Shown here in pieces: positions 43,250 through 51,951 of a DNA stretch of 64,000 nucleotides (the first letter of the stretch is position 1; every line of letters starts with the position of its first letter). The DNA lies in assembly GCA_001856825.1 (NCBI GenBank), contig ATMD01000001.1, forward strand, positions 240,581 to 304,580, given 5' to 3'. The position numbers and the translations under genes are program-made. The notes under the pieces were generated by a model, which saw nothing but the letters and a program-made list of their open reading frames with translations, was not told the origin of the DNA and made no database searches. The DNA is from Thermoplasmatales archaeon I-plasma (GTDB lineage: Archaea > Thermoplasmatota > Thermoplasmata > Thermoplasmatales > GCA-001856825).

Positions 43250-43629
43250 ACTCTTCTTCCCCTCTTCCCCCCTTTCTTCTTCGTTCCATCGTGGGGAGTG
43301 GGGGTCGAGTCTTCTATCCTCGATATCTTTATCCCTGCCCTTGCAAGCGCCCTGACTGCAGCCTGGGCACCCGGTCCCGGATTGTGGCTCTTAGCCCCGC
43401 CCGGAGCCCTGATCTTGATCACAACATCCGTTATCTCCTTCTCCCTTAGCTTTTCCACTATGAGGTCTATCTCCTTCATGGCAGCGTATGGGGAGCTCTC
43501 GTCCCTGTCAGCCTTCACGACCATTCCACCGGATGCCTTTGCAAGCGTCTCTGCGCCCGTGACGTCCGTGACAGTTATGACAGTATTATTCTGTGAAGCG
43601 TATATGTTGACTACTCCCAATTTACCCAT
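43246..43629 (-). CDS. rps11: Small ribosomal subunit protein uS11
   Basis: A 127-residue platform protein of the 30S subunit. [38 protein letters not shown] and [20 protein letters not shown] are the conserved blocks. The basic C-terminus [11 protein letters not shown] is typical of archaea. It directly follows the rps4 stop by one base and overlaps rpo3, consistent with tight operon coupling. Confidence 0.97.
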   Translation of the reverse strand: MGKLGVVNIYASQNNTVITVTDVTGAETLAKASGGMVVKADRDESSPYAAMKEIDLIVEKLREKEITDVVIKIRAPGGAKSHNPGPGAQAAVRALARAGIKISRIEDSTPTPHDGTKKKGGKRGRRV

Positions 43630-44209
43630 TTATGCATCCTCCTTCTTCTCTGCGGCCTGCTGTCCCTTGTCCCCTTCCTTCTTCTCTCCAACAATCCTCA
43701 TCGGGTGAAGCTCGTTCGTGAAAGGTGAATTCGGTGCGTAGCTCACGGAGTCTTCCTCAACCTTCAGTACCTTGTATCCTGGGATGGTGATCTTCCTGTC
43801 GGCCACTGATATGTGGCCATGGACTATCATCTGCCTTGCCATGCCGGGCGTTCTTGCAAGCCCCTTCCTCATTACGAACGTCTGGAGTCTCCTCTCAAGG
43901 AATGATTGAACGTTCAGCGCCAAAATATCGTCTGCTGTCGCCTTCTCGCTCAGAATGCCGTACCTTGATAGTCTGCCTACCATGCTCCTTACCTGCTCCA
44001 TTGCCCGCGCATCCCCCAGCCTCAGGCTGGCCTGTATGTCCCTAGCATTCGTCCTGTACTTCCTGAGCTCAGATTCCGCTTTCCACAGTTCCCTCTTGTT
44101 CTTCAGTCCGTATGCACCGACCATCTGGGCTCTCCGCCTTGATGCGCTCCCCCTCGAACGGGTGCCTGGGCGTTTCGTACTTCTTCCTAATCTTCTTTGG
44201 ATCTCCCAT
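43630..44209 (-). CDS. rps4: Small ribosomal subunit protein uS4, apparent frameshift near codon 24
   Basis: An RNA-binding protein that starts 30S assembly. The longest open frame (ATG at 44,124) starts with MVGAYGLKNKRELWKAES and lacks the normal N-terminus. That part is found upstream in another frame: ATG at 44,209 gives MGDPKKIRKKYETPRHPFEG then ERIKAE, the standard archaeal start, preceded by GTGATGA and 6 bp after the rps13 stop. The frames must join within 44,131-44,140 (deletion of one base or addition of two). The S4 domain (RLQTFVMRKGLARTPGMARQ) and an acidic/Gln-rich tail are normal. As the gene should be essential, a sequence error or a very recent mutation is likely. Confidence 0.9.
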
Positions 44210-44215
44210 AAATCA

Positions 44216-44749
44216 TCACTTCTTCGTTTCAGCTGGCGCGGGTGCAGGTGCTGCAGGTGCCGCTGCTCCTGCCTCAGCAGGTCCTTCTCTCCTCTTCACC
44301 ACTCCAACTGCAAGTCCCTTCCTCCCGTTTGATCTTGTCCTCTGTCCCCTGACCTTCTTTCCCTTCTCGTGCCTCATTCCCTTGTAGCTCCTTGTCCTCT
44401 TCATCCTGTTGATGTCATCTTGAAGTGCAACGCCGAGGTCTGGTCCAACCTTCATGAGGTTCTCTCCCGTCTGGATGTCCTTCTGGTGGTTGAGTGTCCA
44501 GGTCGGATAGAATTCGTTGTACCTTCTCTCTATCGCTTCCTTTATCTCCTCTATCTTGCTGTCATCCAGCTCGCCGAGTTTCACGTTCCTCGGTATGTTC
44601 ATCTTTTTCAGCAGTATCTCTGCCGTCCTGTAACCGATTCCCTTTATATTTGAAAGAGCGTACACAACACTCCTAGTACCATCTAGGTTTGTGTTTGCCA
44701 GCCTTACAATATATTTTATGTTCTCATTCTTCTCTTTCTGCTCAGCCAT
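44216..44749 (-). CDS. rps13: Small ribosomal subunit protein uS13
   Basis: A 177-residue head protein of the 30S subunit. IVRLANTNLDGTRSVVYALS, then NIKGIGYRTAEILLKKMNIP and RMKRTRSYKGMRHEKGKKVR, with QRTRSNGRKG, are the conserved parts. An Ala/Pro-rich tail (AAAPAAPAPAPAETKK) extends it beyond the usual 148-150 residues. It is the first gene of the operon; GTGATGAT precedes the ATG, and a TATA-like element (GGTTTTATATTG on the minus strand, near 44,785) lies about 38 bp upstream. Confidence 0.96.
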   Translation of the reverse strand: MAEQKEKNENIKYIVRLANTNLDGTRSVVYALSNIKGIGYRTAEILLKKMNIPRNVKLGELDDSKIEEIKEAIERRYNEFYPTWTLNHQKDIQTGENLMKVGPDLGVALQDDINRMKRTRSYKGMRHEKGKKVRGQRTRSNGRKGLAVGVVKRREGPAEAGAAAPAAPAPAPAETKK

Positions 44750-44831
44750 ATCATCACTGCGAAGTAAAACCCTAAGATGTTTTCAATATAAAACCTTTTG
44801 ATTTTGCAGTACAGCGAGGATTCGCCGATTA

Positions 44832-44858
44832 TTTCTGTCTCCCCAGCAAAGACAGAAA
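44832..44858. repeat. Perfect 9-bp hairpin in the rps13 upstream region
   Basis: TTTCTGTCT (44,832-44,840) is mirrored by AGACAGAAA (44,850-44,858) with a 9-nt loop. It lies between the divergent rps13 and AbiE-like promoters. The role is unknown; the end of a mobile relic is possible. Confidence 0.6.
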
Positions 44859-44892
44859 ATGGGAAATACGTTTACTAACTCATATCACTCGG

Positions 44893-44992
44893 TTGGTCGC
44901 GGGATGGAAAGGACGGCTTGCTGTTTTCGAAGGTCCGCAAATAACAATTACGATCACTGAAGCGTGGAGCCCCCTGCGTTAGCTGGGGGTCA
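44893..44992 (+). pseudogene. Probable IS200/IS605 right-end relic (TnpB tail plus omega-RNA-like hairpin)
   Basis: A short frame ends EAWSPLR-stop, and its last codons run into a hairpin, GCCCCC/GGGGGT (44,969-44,990), with TGCGTTAGC in the loop. TnpB genes commonly end this way: the C-terminal codons and stop overlap a C/G-rich hairpin that ends the omega-RNA scaffold. No TnpB core is left. It lies about 110 bp before the second AbiE-like pair. The call rests on pattern memory, not on a search. Confidence 0.45.
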
Positions 44993-45101
44993 TTCCGTTG
45001 ACAATAGTTTGAGAACTGGGAAAATTCTTTACTTCGTGGATAGGCGGACGACAATAGAATAAGCGAGAGTTATAATATCATATAATTATTACTTATCCTA
45101 A

Positions 45102-45743
45102 ATGGAACCTATTGGAAACTTCCTCGGTGGTGATAGATTAAAGATAGCACAGCTCCAGGATTACTTGGTGGATATAATCTATGAAAGAATTGATCCTAGG
45201 GCAGAATTGCACGGGGGAACTGCAATATGGCGCTGTTATGGCGGAAACAGGTTTTCTGAATACATTGATATCTACATGAAACGAGAGTCGACTGAGAAGC
45301 TTATCCGCTCTCTTCCAAGGTACGGGATGCGGATTACATGGAGGGACAAGGAAATTCCCACAAATATGAAGATAAGTGATGGGGTAACAGAACTGTTGCT
45401 CGAATCGAAGGATGGTTACGCTGAAAGCATCATTAGGCAATATATGAGGCTGGATGGGTCCTCCTTGACTATCTCTGTTCTCAGCCCTACCGAACTTCTT
45501 GTCAGGAAAATAGAGGCGTACGAAGGAAGGAGGCTCATTAGGGACCTATACGACATATTCGTTCTCACAAATCACATTGACAGGAGAGACTATACTGTTT
45601 CTGAGAAATTGTCTTCTTTTCTCGAAACAGTAAGGGGTCCAGCAGATGAAAAAATGCTTAGCTCCCTCATATAAGCTGGAAATAATACTCTAAGCTACAG
45701 GGAAATCATAGGATATTTGAGGAGATGGCTTAATGAAGTATGA
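45102..45743 (+). pseudogene. AbiEii-like nucleotidyltransferase, inactivated
   Basis: Paralogue of the toxin at 33,999. The active-site region reads LHGGTAIWRCYGGNRFSEYI then DIY, so the first catalytic Asp of the DxD pair is Tyr. An in-frame TAA at 45,672-45,674 stands exactly where the other copy has Tyr (SLVYIGN versus SLI-stop-AGN). Reading through it, the frame continues another 22 codons (REIIGYLRRWLNEV) to a TGA at 45,741. The full length of 213 codons nearly equals the 214 of the intact copy, with an 11-bp overlap into the regulator gene. The TATA box (TATAATATCATATAA) about 25 bp before the ATG is kept. Confidence 0.85.
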
Positions 45744-46329
45744 AAACAAATTCCTAGAATATTTTTCAAAATTGCAATTATTTACAACGGGAGACGCAAA
45801 AAGGTATCTCTCCAGACTGGGGGCAAGTGAAGGATATTCAAGATTGTTGCTCCACAATCTTGTGAAAGCCCGGAAGCTGGAAAGGCTTAGTAAGGGGGTG
45901 TATACCTTTTCAAGAAATGAAGCAGTATCGGGATTTGCATTCAGGCCATTTTACTATGGGGCAGAGTATGCAATGACAATCCGAAAAATCTGGACACAGC
46001 AATCCATTCCTACTATATTTACAAAGTCAAAGGCCAATCCTGGAATTAGGACTGTTGCCGGAATCAAAGTGCTTATCAGGCGAATTGCACCTTCCGCGTT
46101 CTTTGGATTCGAGTTCCTGAAATATTCCGGAATCTTCGTACCAGTGGCAGTACCGGAAAAGATCGTACTCGATCTGGTCTATTTCAGAATAAGAGTAGAT
46201 GAAGAAACACTGTCCAATTTAATGAATCTGGTAGATGCTGAGACTCTTGGAAGTTATGCTGCTAGACTTGGGAGCTTTTATGCCAAGAGAATTGAAAATA
46301 TTATCGGAGAAGAAAGGAAGTCTCTATAA
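45733..46329 (+). CDS. AbiEi-like winged-helix regulator, intact partner of a dead toxin
   Basis: A 198-residue paralogue of the protein at 34,640-35,227. The winged helix (FTTGDAKRYLSRLGASEGYS, then NLVKARKLERLSKGVYTF) is followed by GFAFRPFYYGAEYAMTIRKI and a C-terminal helical domain. The frame is complete, with no stop or frameshift. It overlaps the old toxin frame by 11 bp. If it still represses the shared type of promoter, it could protect against the toxin at 34 kb or regulate it; this is inference. Confidence 0.8.
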   Translation: MKYENKFLEYFSKLQLFTTGDAKRYLSRLGASEGYSRLLLHNLVKARKLERLSKGVYTFSRNEAVSGFAFRPFYYGAEYAMTIRKIWTQQSIPTIFTKSKANPGIRTVAGIKVLIRRIAPSAFFGFEFLKYSGIFVPVAVPEKIVLDLVYFRIRVDEETLSNLMNLVDAETLGSYAARLGSFYAKRIENIIGEERKSL

Positions 46330-46358
46330 CTGCAGTCATCTGAAATCATGATTGTATT

Positions 46359-46568
46359 TTGCAATGGATGAATATCGCAGATTTTTTAGAGAAGGATGCA
46401 AGGAAGCTGAAGGAACTGCTCCTGAAGGAGGCTATGGTGGGGCTCGTTGATGGGGAGATATTCAGGACAGGGGGAAGCGGGTTTGAAAGGATAAACATAT
46501 CATGCACAAGATCCACTCTGAAGGAGGCGCTGGAGCAGATTGTCAAGGTACTGGGGAAGAGGAAGTGA
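46359..46568 (+). pseudogene. C-terminal fragment of a MalY/PatB-type aminotransferase
   Basis: Sixty-nine codons. LLKEAMVGLVDGEIFRTGGS, then GFERINISCTRSTLKEALEQ, match the last part of PLP-dependent C-S lyase/aminotransferases of the PatB group, which have about 390 residues. The PLP lysine and N-terminal domains are missing. It is therefore a remnant of a deleted gene, though it keeps an open frame. It sits next to the broken AbiE-like cassette, in line with deletions at this spot. Confidence 0.65.
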
Positions 46569-46645
46569 AATGGTAATTAACACTTAACTTGCAACTTGTT
46601 GCCCATGGGAACTGGCATGAGTAACGATTTATCTTTCTATCCATT

Positions 46646-47302
46646 ATGGTCACGATGATCAGGCTTCTCAAATGCATCCCGATGGATTATGGGAAATGCC
46701 TCGAGATGCAGAGGGGTATGAACGCCCTCAGGAATGAGGGGAAGATAGGCGATACAATAATTGCAACGGAGCATGACGACACCTATACGGGTGGCATCCA
46801 TTACAATCCTGAAGTTGGTGGAACGTACTCCGTTCCCATACTGAGGGTGGAAAGGGGGGGCAACCTCACGTATCACGGGAAGGGGCAGGTCGTCCTATAT
46901 TTCATATTCAACCTGAAGGAAAGGGGAATCAATGTGAGGGAACTGATCGAGCAGGTCCAGGCTGCGTTGATAGATACTCTCGCTTATTACGGCGTAAAGG
47001 GGGAAGGAAGGCTGTACAAGGAAACGGGCGTGTGGGTCGGAGACAGGAAGATATGCTCCATAGGATTTGCGGTGAAGGGTTTCTCCACGCTGCACGGTAT
47101 AGCAGTGAACATCAACACGGACCTATCGAAATTCTACAGCATAAGCCCGTGTGACATGGACCCAGGCGTGATGACTTCTCTGGAGAAGGAAATAGGGGGG
47201 GAGGTTGATGCGGGTGAATTCCTGGCGATGATGATAGGTAATATGTCACGAATCTTCAAAGAAAGTATAGAGGAAGGGAAGTGCGAAATTATTAATAAAT
47301 GA
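46646..47302 (+). CDS. lipB: Lipoyl(octanoyl) transferase
   Basis: Transfers octanoyl from acyl carrier protein to lipoyl domains of 2-oxoacid dehydrogenases or the glycine cleavage system. A 218-residue enzyme: RGGNLTYHGKGQVVLYFIFN (about residues 71-90) is the family signature. The catalytic Lys is in VGDRKICSIGFAV (about 133) and the catalytic Cys in SPCDMDPGVMTSL (about 170). ATG at 46,646 and at 46,655 are both possible starts. The next gene is a lysine aminotransferase on the same strand. Confidence 0.92.
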   Translation: MVTMIRLLKCIPMDYGKCLEMQRGMNALRNEGKIGDTIIATEHDDTYTGGIHYNPEVGGTYSVPILRVERGGNLTYHGKGQVVLYFIFNLKERGINVRELIEQVQAALIDTLAYYGVKGEGRLYKETGVWVGDRKICSIGFAVKGFSTLHGIAVNINTDLSKFYSISPCDMDPGVMTSLEKEIGGEVDAGEFLAMMIGNMSRIFKESIEEGKCEIINK

Positions 47303-47374
47303 TTTGTTTTATTTTTATAATGCAATAATTTTATAACTGAGAAAAATATATATCTACTCTTGTGATTTTGTTGT

Positions 47375-48709
47375 ATGTTTAATCAAGAGTTATTGGACGC
47401 GGATGAAATTAAAAAGATGATATCATCTCACATGCTCGCCGACGGGATGCCCCTCATCCTTGATCTCAAGAGGAGCAAGGGGATGAGGATGTACGACCTG
47501 GACACGAAGAAGGAATTCCTTGACTTCTTCGGTTTTTTCGCATCTAATGCAGTTGGCATGAACCATCCTGACATGTTCGAAAAGGATTTCTTGGAGGATT
47601 TGAAATGGGCTGCGATCACGAAGGTCACAAATTCCGACATCTACACACCTGAGATGGCTAGGTTTGTTGACACGTTTGCAAGGGAGACGGGCCCTGAGTA
47701 CATGAAGCATTACTTCTTCATAGACGGCGGTGCGCTTGCAGTCGAGAATGCACTCAAGACGGCATTCGACTGGAAGGTAAGGAAGAACATCAAGGAAGGG
47801 GTGAAGGGGGAGAAGGGGACAAAGATCATGCACCTCAAGGAGGCTTTCCACGGAAGGAGCGGATACACCCTCAGCCTCACAAACACATTTGACCCCAGGA
47901 AGACAATGTATTTCCCGAAATTCGACTGGCCAAGGATTACGAACCCGAAGATCACCTTCCCAATCACCAAGAAATCAATTGAGGACGTTGAGGAGCTCGA
48001 GGAGAAGAGCATAGAGGAGATGAACGCTGCTTTCAAGAAGTACAAGAACGACATAGCTGGATTCATCATGGAGCCGATACAGGGAGAGGGAGGGGACAAC
48101 CACTTCAGGAGGGAATACTTCCAGAGGGCGATGGAAGTTGTGCACGAGAACGATGCGCTATTCATCGTTGATGAGGTGCAGTCAGGCATGGGCATAACTG
48201 GCAAGTGGTGGGCCCACCAGCACTTCGGCATAGAGCCGGATGTGCTAGCATTCGGGAAGAAATCACAGATATGCGGCATAATGGCAGGTAAGAAGGTCGA
48301 TGAGGTGGAAGACAACGTGTTCAAGGTTTCCAGCAGGATCAATTCCACGTGGGGAGGAAACCTGGCTGACATGGTAAGGTCGACGAAGATAATTGAGATA
48401 ATCAAGAAATACAACCTGCTGAAGAACGCAGAGAACATGGGGAAGATAATAGTTGAATTCCTGGAGGAGATGAACCAGAAGTTCCCGAACGTTCTTCTCA
48501 ACCCGAGGGGAAGGGGGTTGATGGATGCATTCGATTTCAAGAGCGACAAGAAGAGGGACGAATTCTACGACAGGCTTTATTCCAAAGGCGTTGTGGTCCT
48601 GAAGGCGTCTGAGAGGACGATAAGGCTGAGGCCGCCACTCATTGTGGACGAGGAGGACATAAGCGAATTCTCGACAAAGGTGAAGCAGGTACTAGGCGAA
48701 ATGTCCTGA
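47375..48709 (+). CDS. lat: L-lysine 6-aminotransferase (class III)
   Basis: A PLP enzyme of 444 residues, likely converting lysine and 2-oxoglutarate to 2-aminoadipate semialdehyde and glutamate. FIDGGALAVENALKTAFDWK holds the PLP-phosphate region and EAFHGRSGYTLSLTNT the ring-stacking part. EPIQGEGGDNHFRREYF and FIVDEVQSGMGITGKWWAHQ contain the Asp contacting the pyridine N. The PLP-Lys is in FGKKSQICGI, the form typical for Lat rather than GABA or ornithine enzymes. A TATA-like AAATATATATC lies about 25 bp before the ATG. The substrate is inferred from similarity. Confidence 0.85.
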   Translation: MFNQELLDADEIKKMISSHMLADGMPLILDLKRSKGMRMYDLDTKKEFLDFFGFFASNAVGMNHPDMFEKDFLEDLKWAAITKVTNSDIYTPEMARFVDTFARETGPEYMKHYFFIDGGALAVENALKTAFDWKVRKNIKEGVKGEKGTKIMHLKEAFHGRSGYTLSLTNTFDPRKTMYFPKFDWPRITNPKITFPITKKSIEDVEELEEKSIEEMNAAFKKYKNDIAGFIMEPIQGEGGDNHFRREYFQRAMEVVHENDALFIVDEVQSGMGITGKWWAHQHFGIEPDVLAFGKKSQICGIMAGKKVDEVEDNVFKVSSRINSTWGGNLADMVRSTKIIEIIKKYNLLKNAENMGKIIVEFLEEMNQKFPNVLLNPRGRGLMDAFDFKSDKKRDEFYDRLYSKGVVVLKASERTIRLRPPLIVDEEDISEFSTKVKQVLGEMS

Positions 48710-48754
48710 AATTTTTGACAAATATTTTATTTCCTCCTTTATTTCCAAGTTGCA

Positions 48755-49372
48755 ATGGACTTTAGAGTGACGAAGGAAAACAAGGAAGAGAACGAGAAGG
48801 TCGAGAGGGCAGTAAGTGCCGAGATCTACTTCGAGAGGGGGTCAAGATACCTGTCCCTAAAGAAGTACAAGGAGGCGATAGACAACTTCCAGAAGGCACT
48901 TGAGCTGGACAAGGGTGATTACGAAACAAGATTCAACCTGGCAGTGACGTTCTTCCATTCAGGAAAATATGACAAGGCTCTTGAGATATTTGACGAGTTG
49001 ATAAAGGAGGGGAAGGAGGACCAGGAACTCTATTTCAACGTAGGTAGCGTTTACCTTGAGAGGGGGGACTACAGGAAGGCTGTCGAGAACCTCAAGAAGT
49101 GCGTTGCGATGGACGAGCTGTACCTTGACGGTTTCGTGAACCTGGGGAATGCCTACTTCTACCTAAAGGAGTATGACGACGCTATAAAGAACTACGACCA
49201 GTCCATAAGGCTCAATCCACAGAATGCAGATTACTACGTCAACAGGGGGCTCGCATACATGTCCAAGGGGGACAATGCAACTGCAGTTGCAGACTTTGAG
49301 AAGGCCCTTTCCCTTGACCCATCAAACAACAAGGCGAAGATCAACCTGCAGAAGATAGAATCAGAATCCTAG
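48755..49372 (+). CDS. TPR-repeat protein
   Basis: A 205-residue protein made of about five tetratricopeptide repeats after a charged N-terminal helix. Repeat signatures: YKEAIDNFQKALELDKGDYE, YDKALEIFDELIKEG, YRKAVENLKKCVAMDELYLD, YDDAIKNYDQSIRLNPQNAD and NATAVADFEKALSLDPSN. There is no signal peptide or membrane helix, so it is a cytosolic scaffold for protein contacts. It follows lat by 45 bp and overlaps the convergent GGGP synthase gene by 4 bp. The partner is unknown. Confidence 0.88.
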   Translation: MDFRVTKENKEENEKVERAVSAEIYFERGSRYLSLKKYKEAIDNFQKALELDKGDYETRFNLAVTFFHSGKYDKALEIFDELIKEGKEDQELYFNVGSVYLERGDYRKAVENLKKCVAMDELYLDGFVNLGNAYFYLKEYDDAIKNYDQSIRLNPQNADYYVNRGLAYMSKGDNATAVADFEKALSLDPSNNKAKINLQKIESES

Positions 49373-50085
49373 CTCTTTATAGCGCTTACAATCTTTCCCA
49401 GCACTGCTGGATCGCTTTCAGCCACCGTTCCAGTGACAACTGCTGCCGCGCCGGAATCAAGCATCTTTCTTGCAGTGGCAGAGTCCCTTATCCCTCCGCC
49501 TACTATCACAGGTATTGTCATGTCTTTGCACACTGCTTTCACGACTCCCGGATCTATGCTCACCGGTGCGCCTGAGCCAGCCTCAAGGTATATTGCCTGG
49601 AAGCCCATGAGCTCAGCTGCTGTAGCATAATCGAGTGCAGTCGAAACATCCTCCCTTCCTATCAGCTTCGCACTCCCGACCTTCCCAACAGTCATTCCCG
49701 GCTCGAAGACGAGATAAGCAACTGAAATGACTTCCATCTTCGTCTGCTTGAGCAGCCTTGCCGACTGCACCTGGTAACCAACCACGTACTTCAGTGATAA
49801 TGAATTCAGGAGGCTGAGGTAGAATATGCCGTCAGCATGCGGTGAGAGTGCCTCTGGGCTTGAAGGGAAGAGTATGACTGGCTTTTTGGTTAACCTCTTG
49901 ATCGCAACAACCAGTTCATCTACAGACTTCTGGTCTGTGTTTGTTGACCCTCCGACCATTATTCCATCGCTTCCCGAATCGTTTATGAATTCTATAACGC
50001 CCTTCACGTTATCAGGCCCATTCTTCTCCGGGTCCAGGAGAGTAAGATGCCTTATCCTGCCATATTTTATGTTCTCGAGGATCAT
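49369..50085 (-). CDS. Geranylgeranylglyceryl phosphate synthase
   Basis: Makes the first ether bond of archaeal lipids from sn-glycerol 1-phosphate and GGPP. A 238-residue TIM barrel. LTLLDPEKNG, DGIMVGGSTNTDQKSV and ILFPSSPEALSPHADGIFYL are the N-terminal family blocks. YLEAGSGAPVSID and IVGGGIRDSATARKMLDSGA bind the phosphate. The gene begins inside the end of the DGGGP synthase gene (4-bp overlap), so both steps of the lipid pathway are co-translated. Confidence 0.95.
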   Translation of the reverse strand: MILENIKYGRIRHLTLLDPEKNGPDNVKGVIEFINDSGSDGIMVGGSTNTDQKSVDELVVAIKRLTKKPVILFPSSPEALSPHADGIFYLSLLNSLSLKYVVGYQVQSARLLKQTKMEVISVAYLVFEPGMTVGKVGSAKLIGREDVSTALDYATAAELMGFQAIYLEAGSGAPVSIDPGVVKAVCKDMTIPVIVGGGIRDSATARKMLDSGAAAVVTGTVAESDPAVLGKIVSAIKS

Positions 50086-50924
50086 ATAATACTACCTACC
50101 AGGAAGGCCACGAGGCCCAGCATCATGCCAACCTTTATCAGATTTTGCCCCTTTGTCTGGTCGCTGAAGAAGTATGCAACCGATATGAGGAATGTGAGAT
50201 CGGAAAGTGCTACGGTGAATGCATAAAACCCATTCCATTTGAAGAACACATAAGGTATAGGCGTGAGCGAAACTGCAATGATTATGAAGATGGCTGCTGT
50301 CACCAGGCTCAGCCCCTTCCCTATCTTCTTCGGGAGTGTCGTCCTGTTTATGTCACCAGAAACGTCTTCGACGTCCTTCACAATCTCCCTCGCAAGATTT
50401 GCAAGGAATGCCATGAGGGAGAGGATTATAACAACGTAAGTCAGCTTTATCGACATGCTCCCGTAGACAAACACAAGCCCAACAAGTGAAGAGATGATTA
50501 TATTACCAGCAAGCCCCCAGGCCTTCGTCTTCCACTCATACGTTGCAAGGAGGAAGATAGCGAGTGCAGCTACGATGAACTGGAGAATGTTGAGCGTGAA
50601 TATGGAAAGGACCAGTCCTGCTATGAAAAGTGCTATAGCCAGGTATTTTGCAGAATTCCTCGACACCTGCCCCGACGGTATGGGCCTGTTCGGGTGGTTT
50701 ATCTTGTCTATGTCAGCATCAAAATAATCGTTCAGTATGTTCCCGCCCAGAAGTATTAGGAAAACCACGGCCATTGCGAGGTAGAGACGGGGGTACAGTA
50801 GTCCTCTGAAGCTCTCGACTGCAATTACGCCCCCTATAACGGTACCAAATGACGCCATCACAGCATTAACAGGTCTCATCAGGGCGAGATATCCTTTCAT
50901 GCCTAGAACCGAAGAACCAACCAT
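50082..50924 (-). CDS. ubiA: Digeranylgeranylglyceryl phosphate synthase (UbiA family)
   Basis: Adds the second geranylgeranyl chain in archaeal lipid synthesis. A 280-residue membrane prenyltransferase with eight to nine helices. The first Asp-rich motif is ILNDYFDADIDKINHPNRP (about residues 63-81), and the second, around LAREIVKDVEDVSGDINRTT (about 183-202), carries DxxxD. IPSGQVS follows the first motif, as usual for DGGGP synthases. Its coupling to GGGP synthase supports the specific assignment over other UbiA proteins. Confidence 0.93.
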   Translation of the reverse strand: MVGSSVLGMKGYLALMRPVNAVMASFGTVIGGVIAVESFRGLLYPRLYLAMAVVFLILLGGNILNDYFDADIDKINHPNRPIPSGQVSRNSAKYLAIALFIAGLVLSIFTLNILQFIVAALAIFLLATYEWKTKAWGLAGNIIISSLVGLVFVYGSMSIKLTYVVIILSLMAFLANLAREIVKDVEDVSGDINRTTLPKKIGKGLSLVTAAIFIIIAVSLTPIPYVFFKWNGFYAFTVALSDLTFLISVAYFFSDQTKGQNLIKVGMMLGLVAFLVGSII

Positions 50925-50952
50925 TAAATAAGTTCTTTTAAATATAGCTTTT

Positions 50953-51951
50953 TTATAGAGATTTCAAGATTTTTGTATACTCGTCTATACCACAGTCTGA
51001 CTTGATGCCTTTATCGTTGAAATTCGTGCCACCGGCTTTATAACCCTTATCCTTCAGTTTTTCTATTATAGCTGACTTCCTTATTTCCCTCTTGTCGCTT
51101 GAATTTGTGAAGAAAAGGAACATGAGGTCCTCGTTCCTGAAGTTTGCGAAAAGTCTCCTCGAATTCTCGGAGAATGGGAAATCTTCCATCTTTGTGATGA
51201 GTTCGGTGTCATACAGCTTGCCCACGTAAAGGGGGCCGGCGGTCTCCCCTTCAACATCCACATTCCTTATCTCATTCAGCGACTCATCTGCAACTTTGTT
51301 CCCCTTCCTGAATCTCACGAACACCCTAATGAAGTGCCCTTCCCTTATCGCAAGAAGAGACTTTCCTGCCCTGCCCAGGGAAGCCCCCCTTTCCATCACG
51401 TACTTCACGAATATCCTGGTTGATATCTCCCTTGAGTAGATGCCGTGAATGGACCTCGAACCGTAGATCCTCATGCCTTTATCCAGCGACTTCCCCTCGA
51501 GGTTAGCGGTATCTGTCATCGTAATGCCTATGATGCCGTTGTTCTTCAGGTTCATTATTGCAGCTTCAAGCAACCCTGAAGGGGTTCCGAAGGGATCCAC
51601 ATCGATATAATCCCATTTTCTAGACGATACTGCACAGAAATAGTCATCACCCATAATCTCAACGTCAACTGCATTCAACTTTGAATTCCTCTTCTGTATC
51701 TCCGTGTTTCTGGGGTCCCTGTCGTTCAGCACCACTTTCCATCCCGATTCTTTTGCTATCCTCAACCCCCTTATGCCTGTTCCTGCCATTGAATCAAGTG
51801 CTATGCCCGGTTTCATTGTTTTTAGAAGTGCTACGGAGAAATCCCTGGATGCTTCCATTGACCTGTTGTAAAAACCCGGTGAAATACTCCCCGGTCCCTT
51901 CTCAAATGATGAAATTGTCTCTATCTCTACTGCTCCTTCCCGGACAATCAA
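50953..51951 (-). CDS. trm1: tRNA (guanine26-N2)-dimethyltransferase
   Basis: A 332-residue SAM enzyme dimethylating G26 of tRNA. SPGFYNRSMEASRDFSVALL is the family N-terminal block. LDSMAGTGIRGLRIA (motif I), VVLNDRDPRNTEI and YIDVDPFGTPSGLLEAAI (the DPFG catalytic loop) follow, then a C-terminal domain of about 130 residues. It lies in an operon with the NTPase gene, overlapping it by 4 bp. It is slightly shorter than the usual 370-380 residues. Confidence 0.93.
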   Translation of the reverse strand: MIVREGAVEIETISSFEKGPGSISPGFYNRSMEASRDFSVALLKTMKPGIALDSMAGTGIRGLRIAKESGWKVVLNDRDPRNTEIQKRNSKLNAVDVEIMGDDYFCAVSSRKWDYIDVDPFGTPSGLLEAAIMNLKNNGIIGITMTDTANLEGKSLDKGMRIYGSRSIHGIYSREISTRIFVKYVMERGASLGRAGKSLLAIREGHFIRVFVRFRKGNKVADESLNEIRNVDVEGETAGPLYVGKLYDTELITKMEDFPFSENSRRLFANFRNEDLMFLFFTNSSDKREIRKSAIIEKLKDKGYKAGGTNFNDKGIKSDCGIDEYTKILKSL

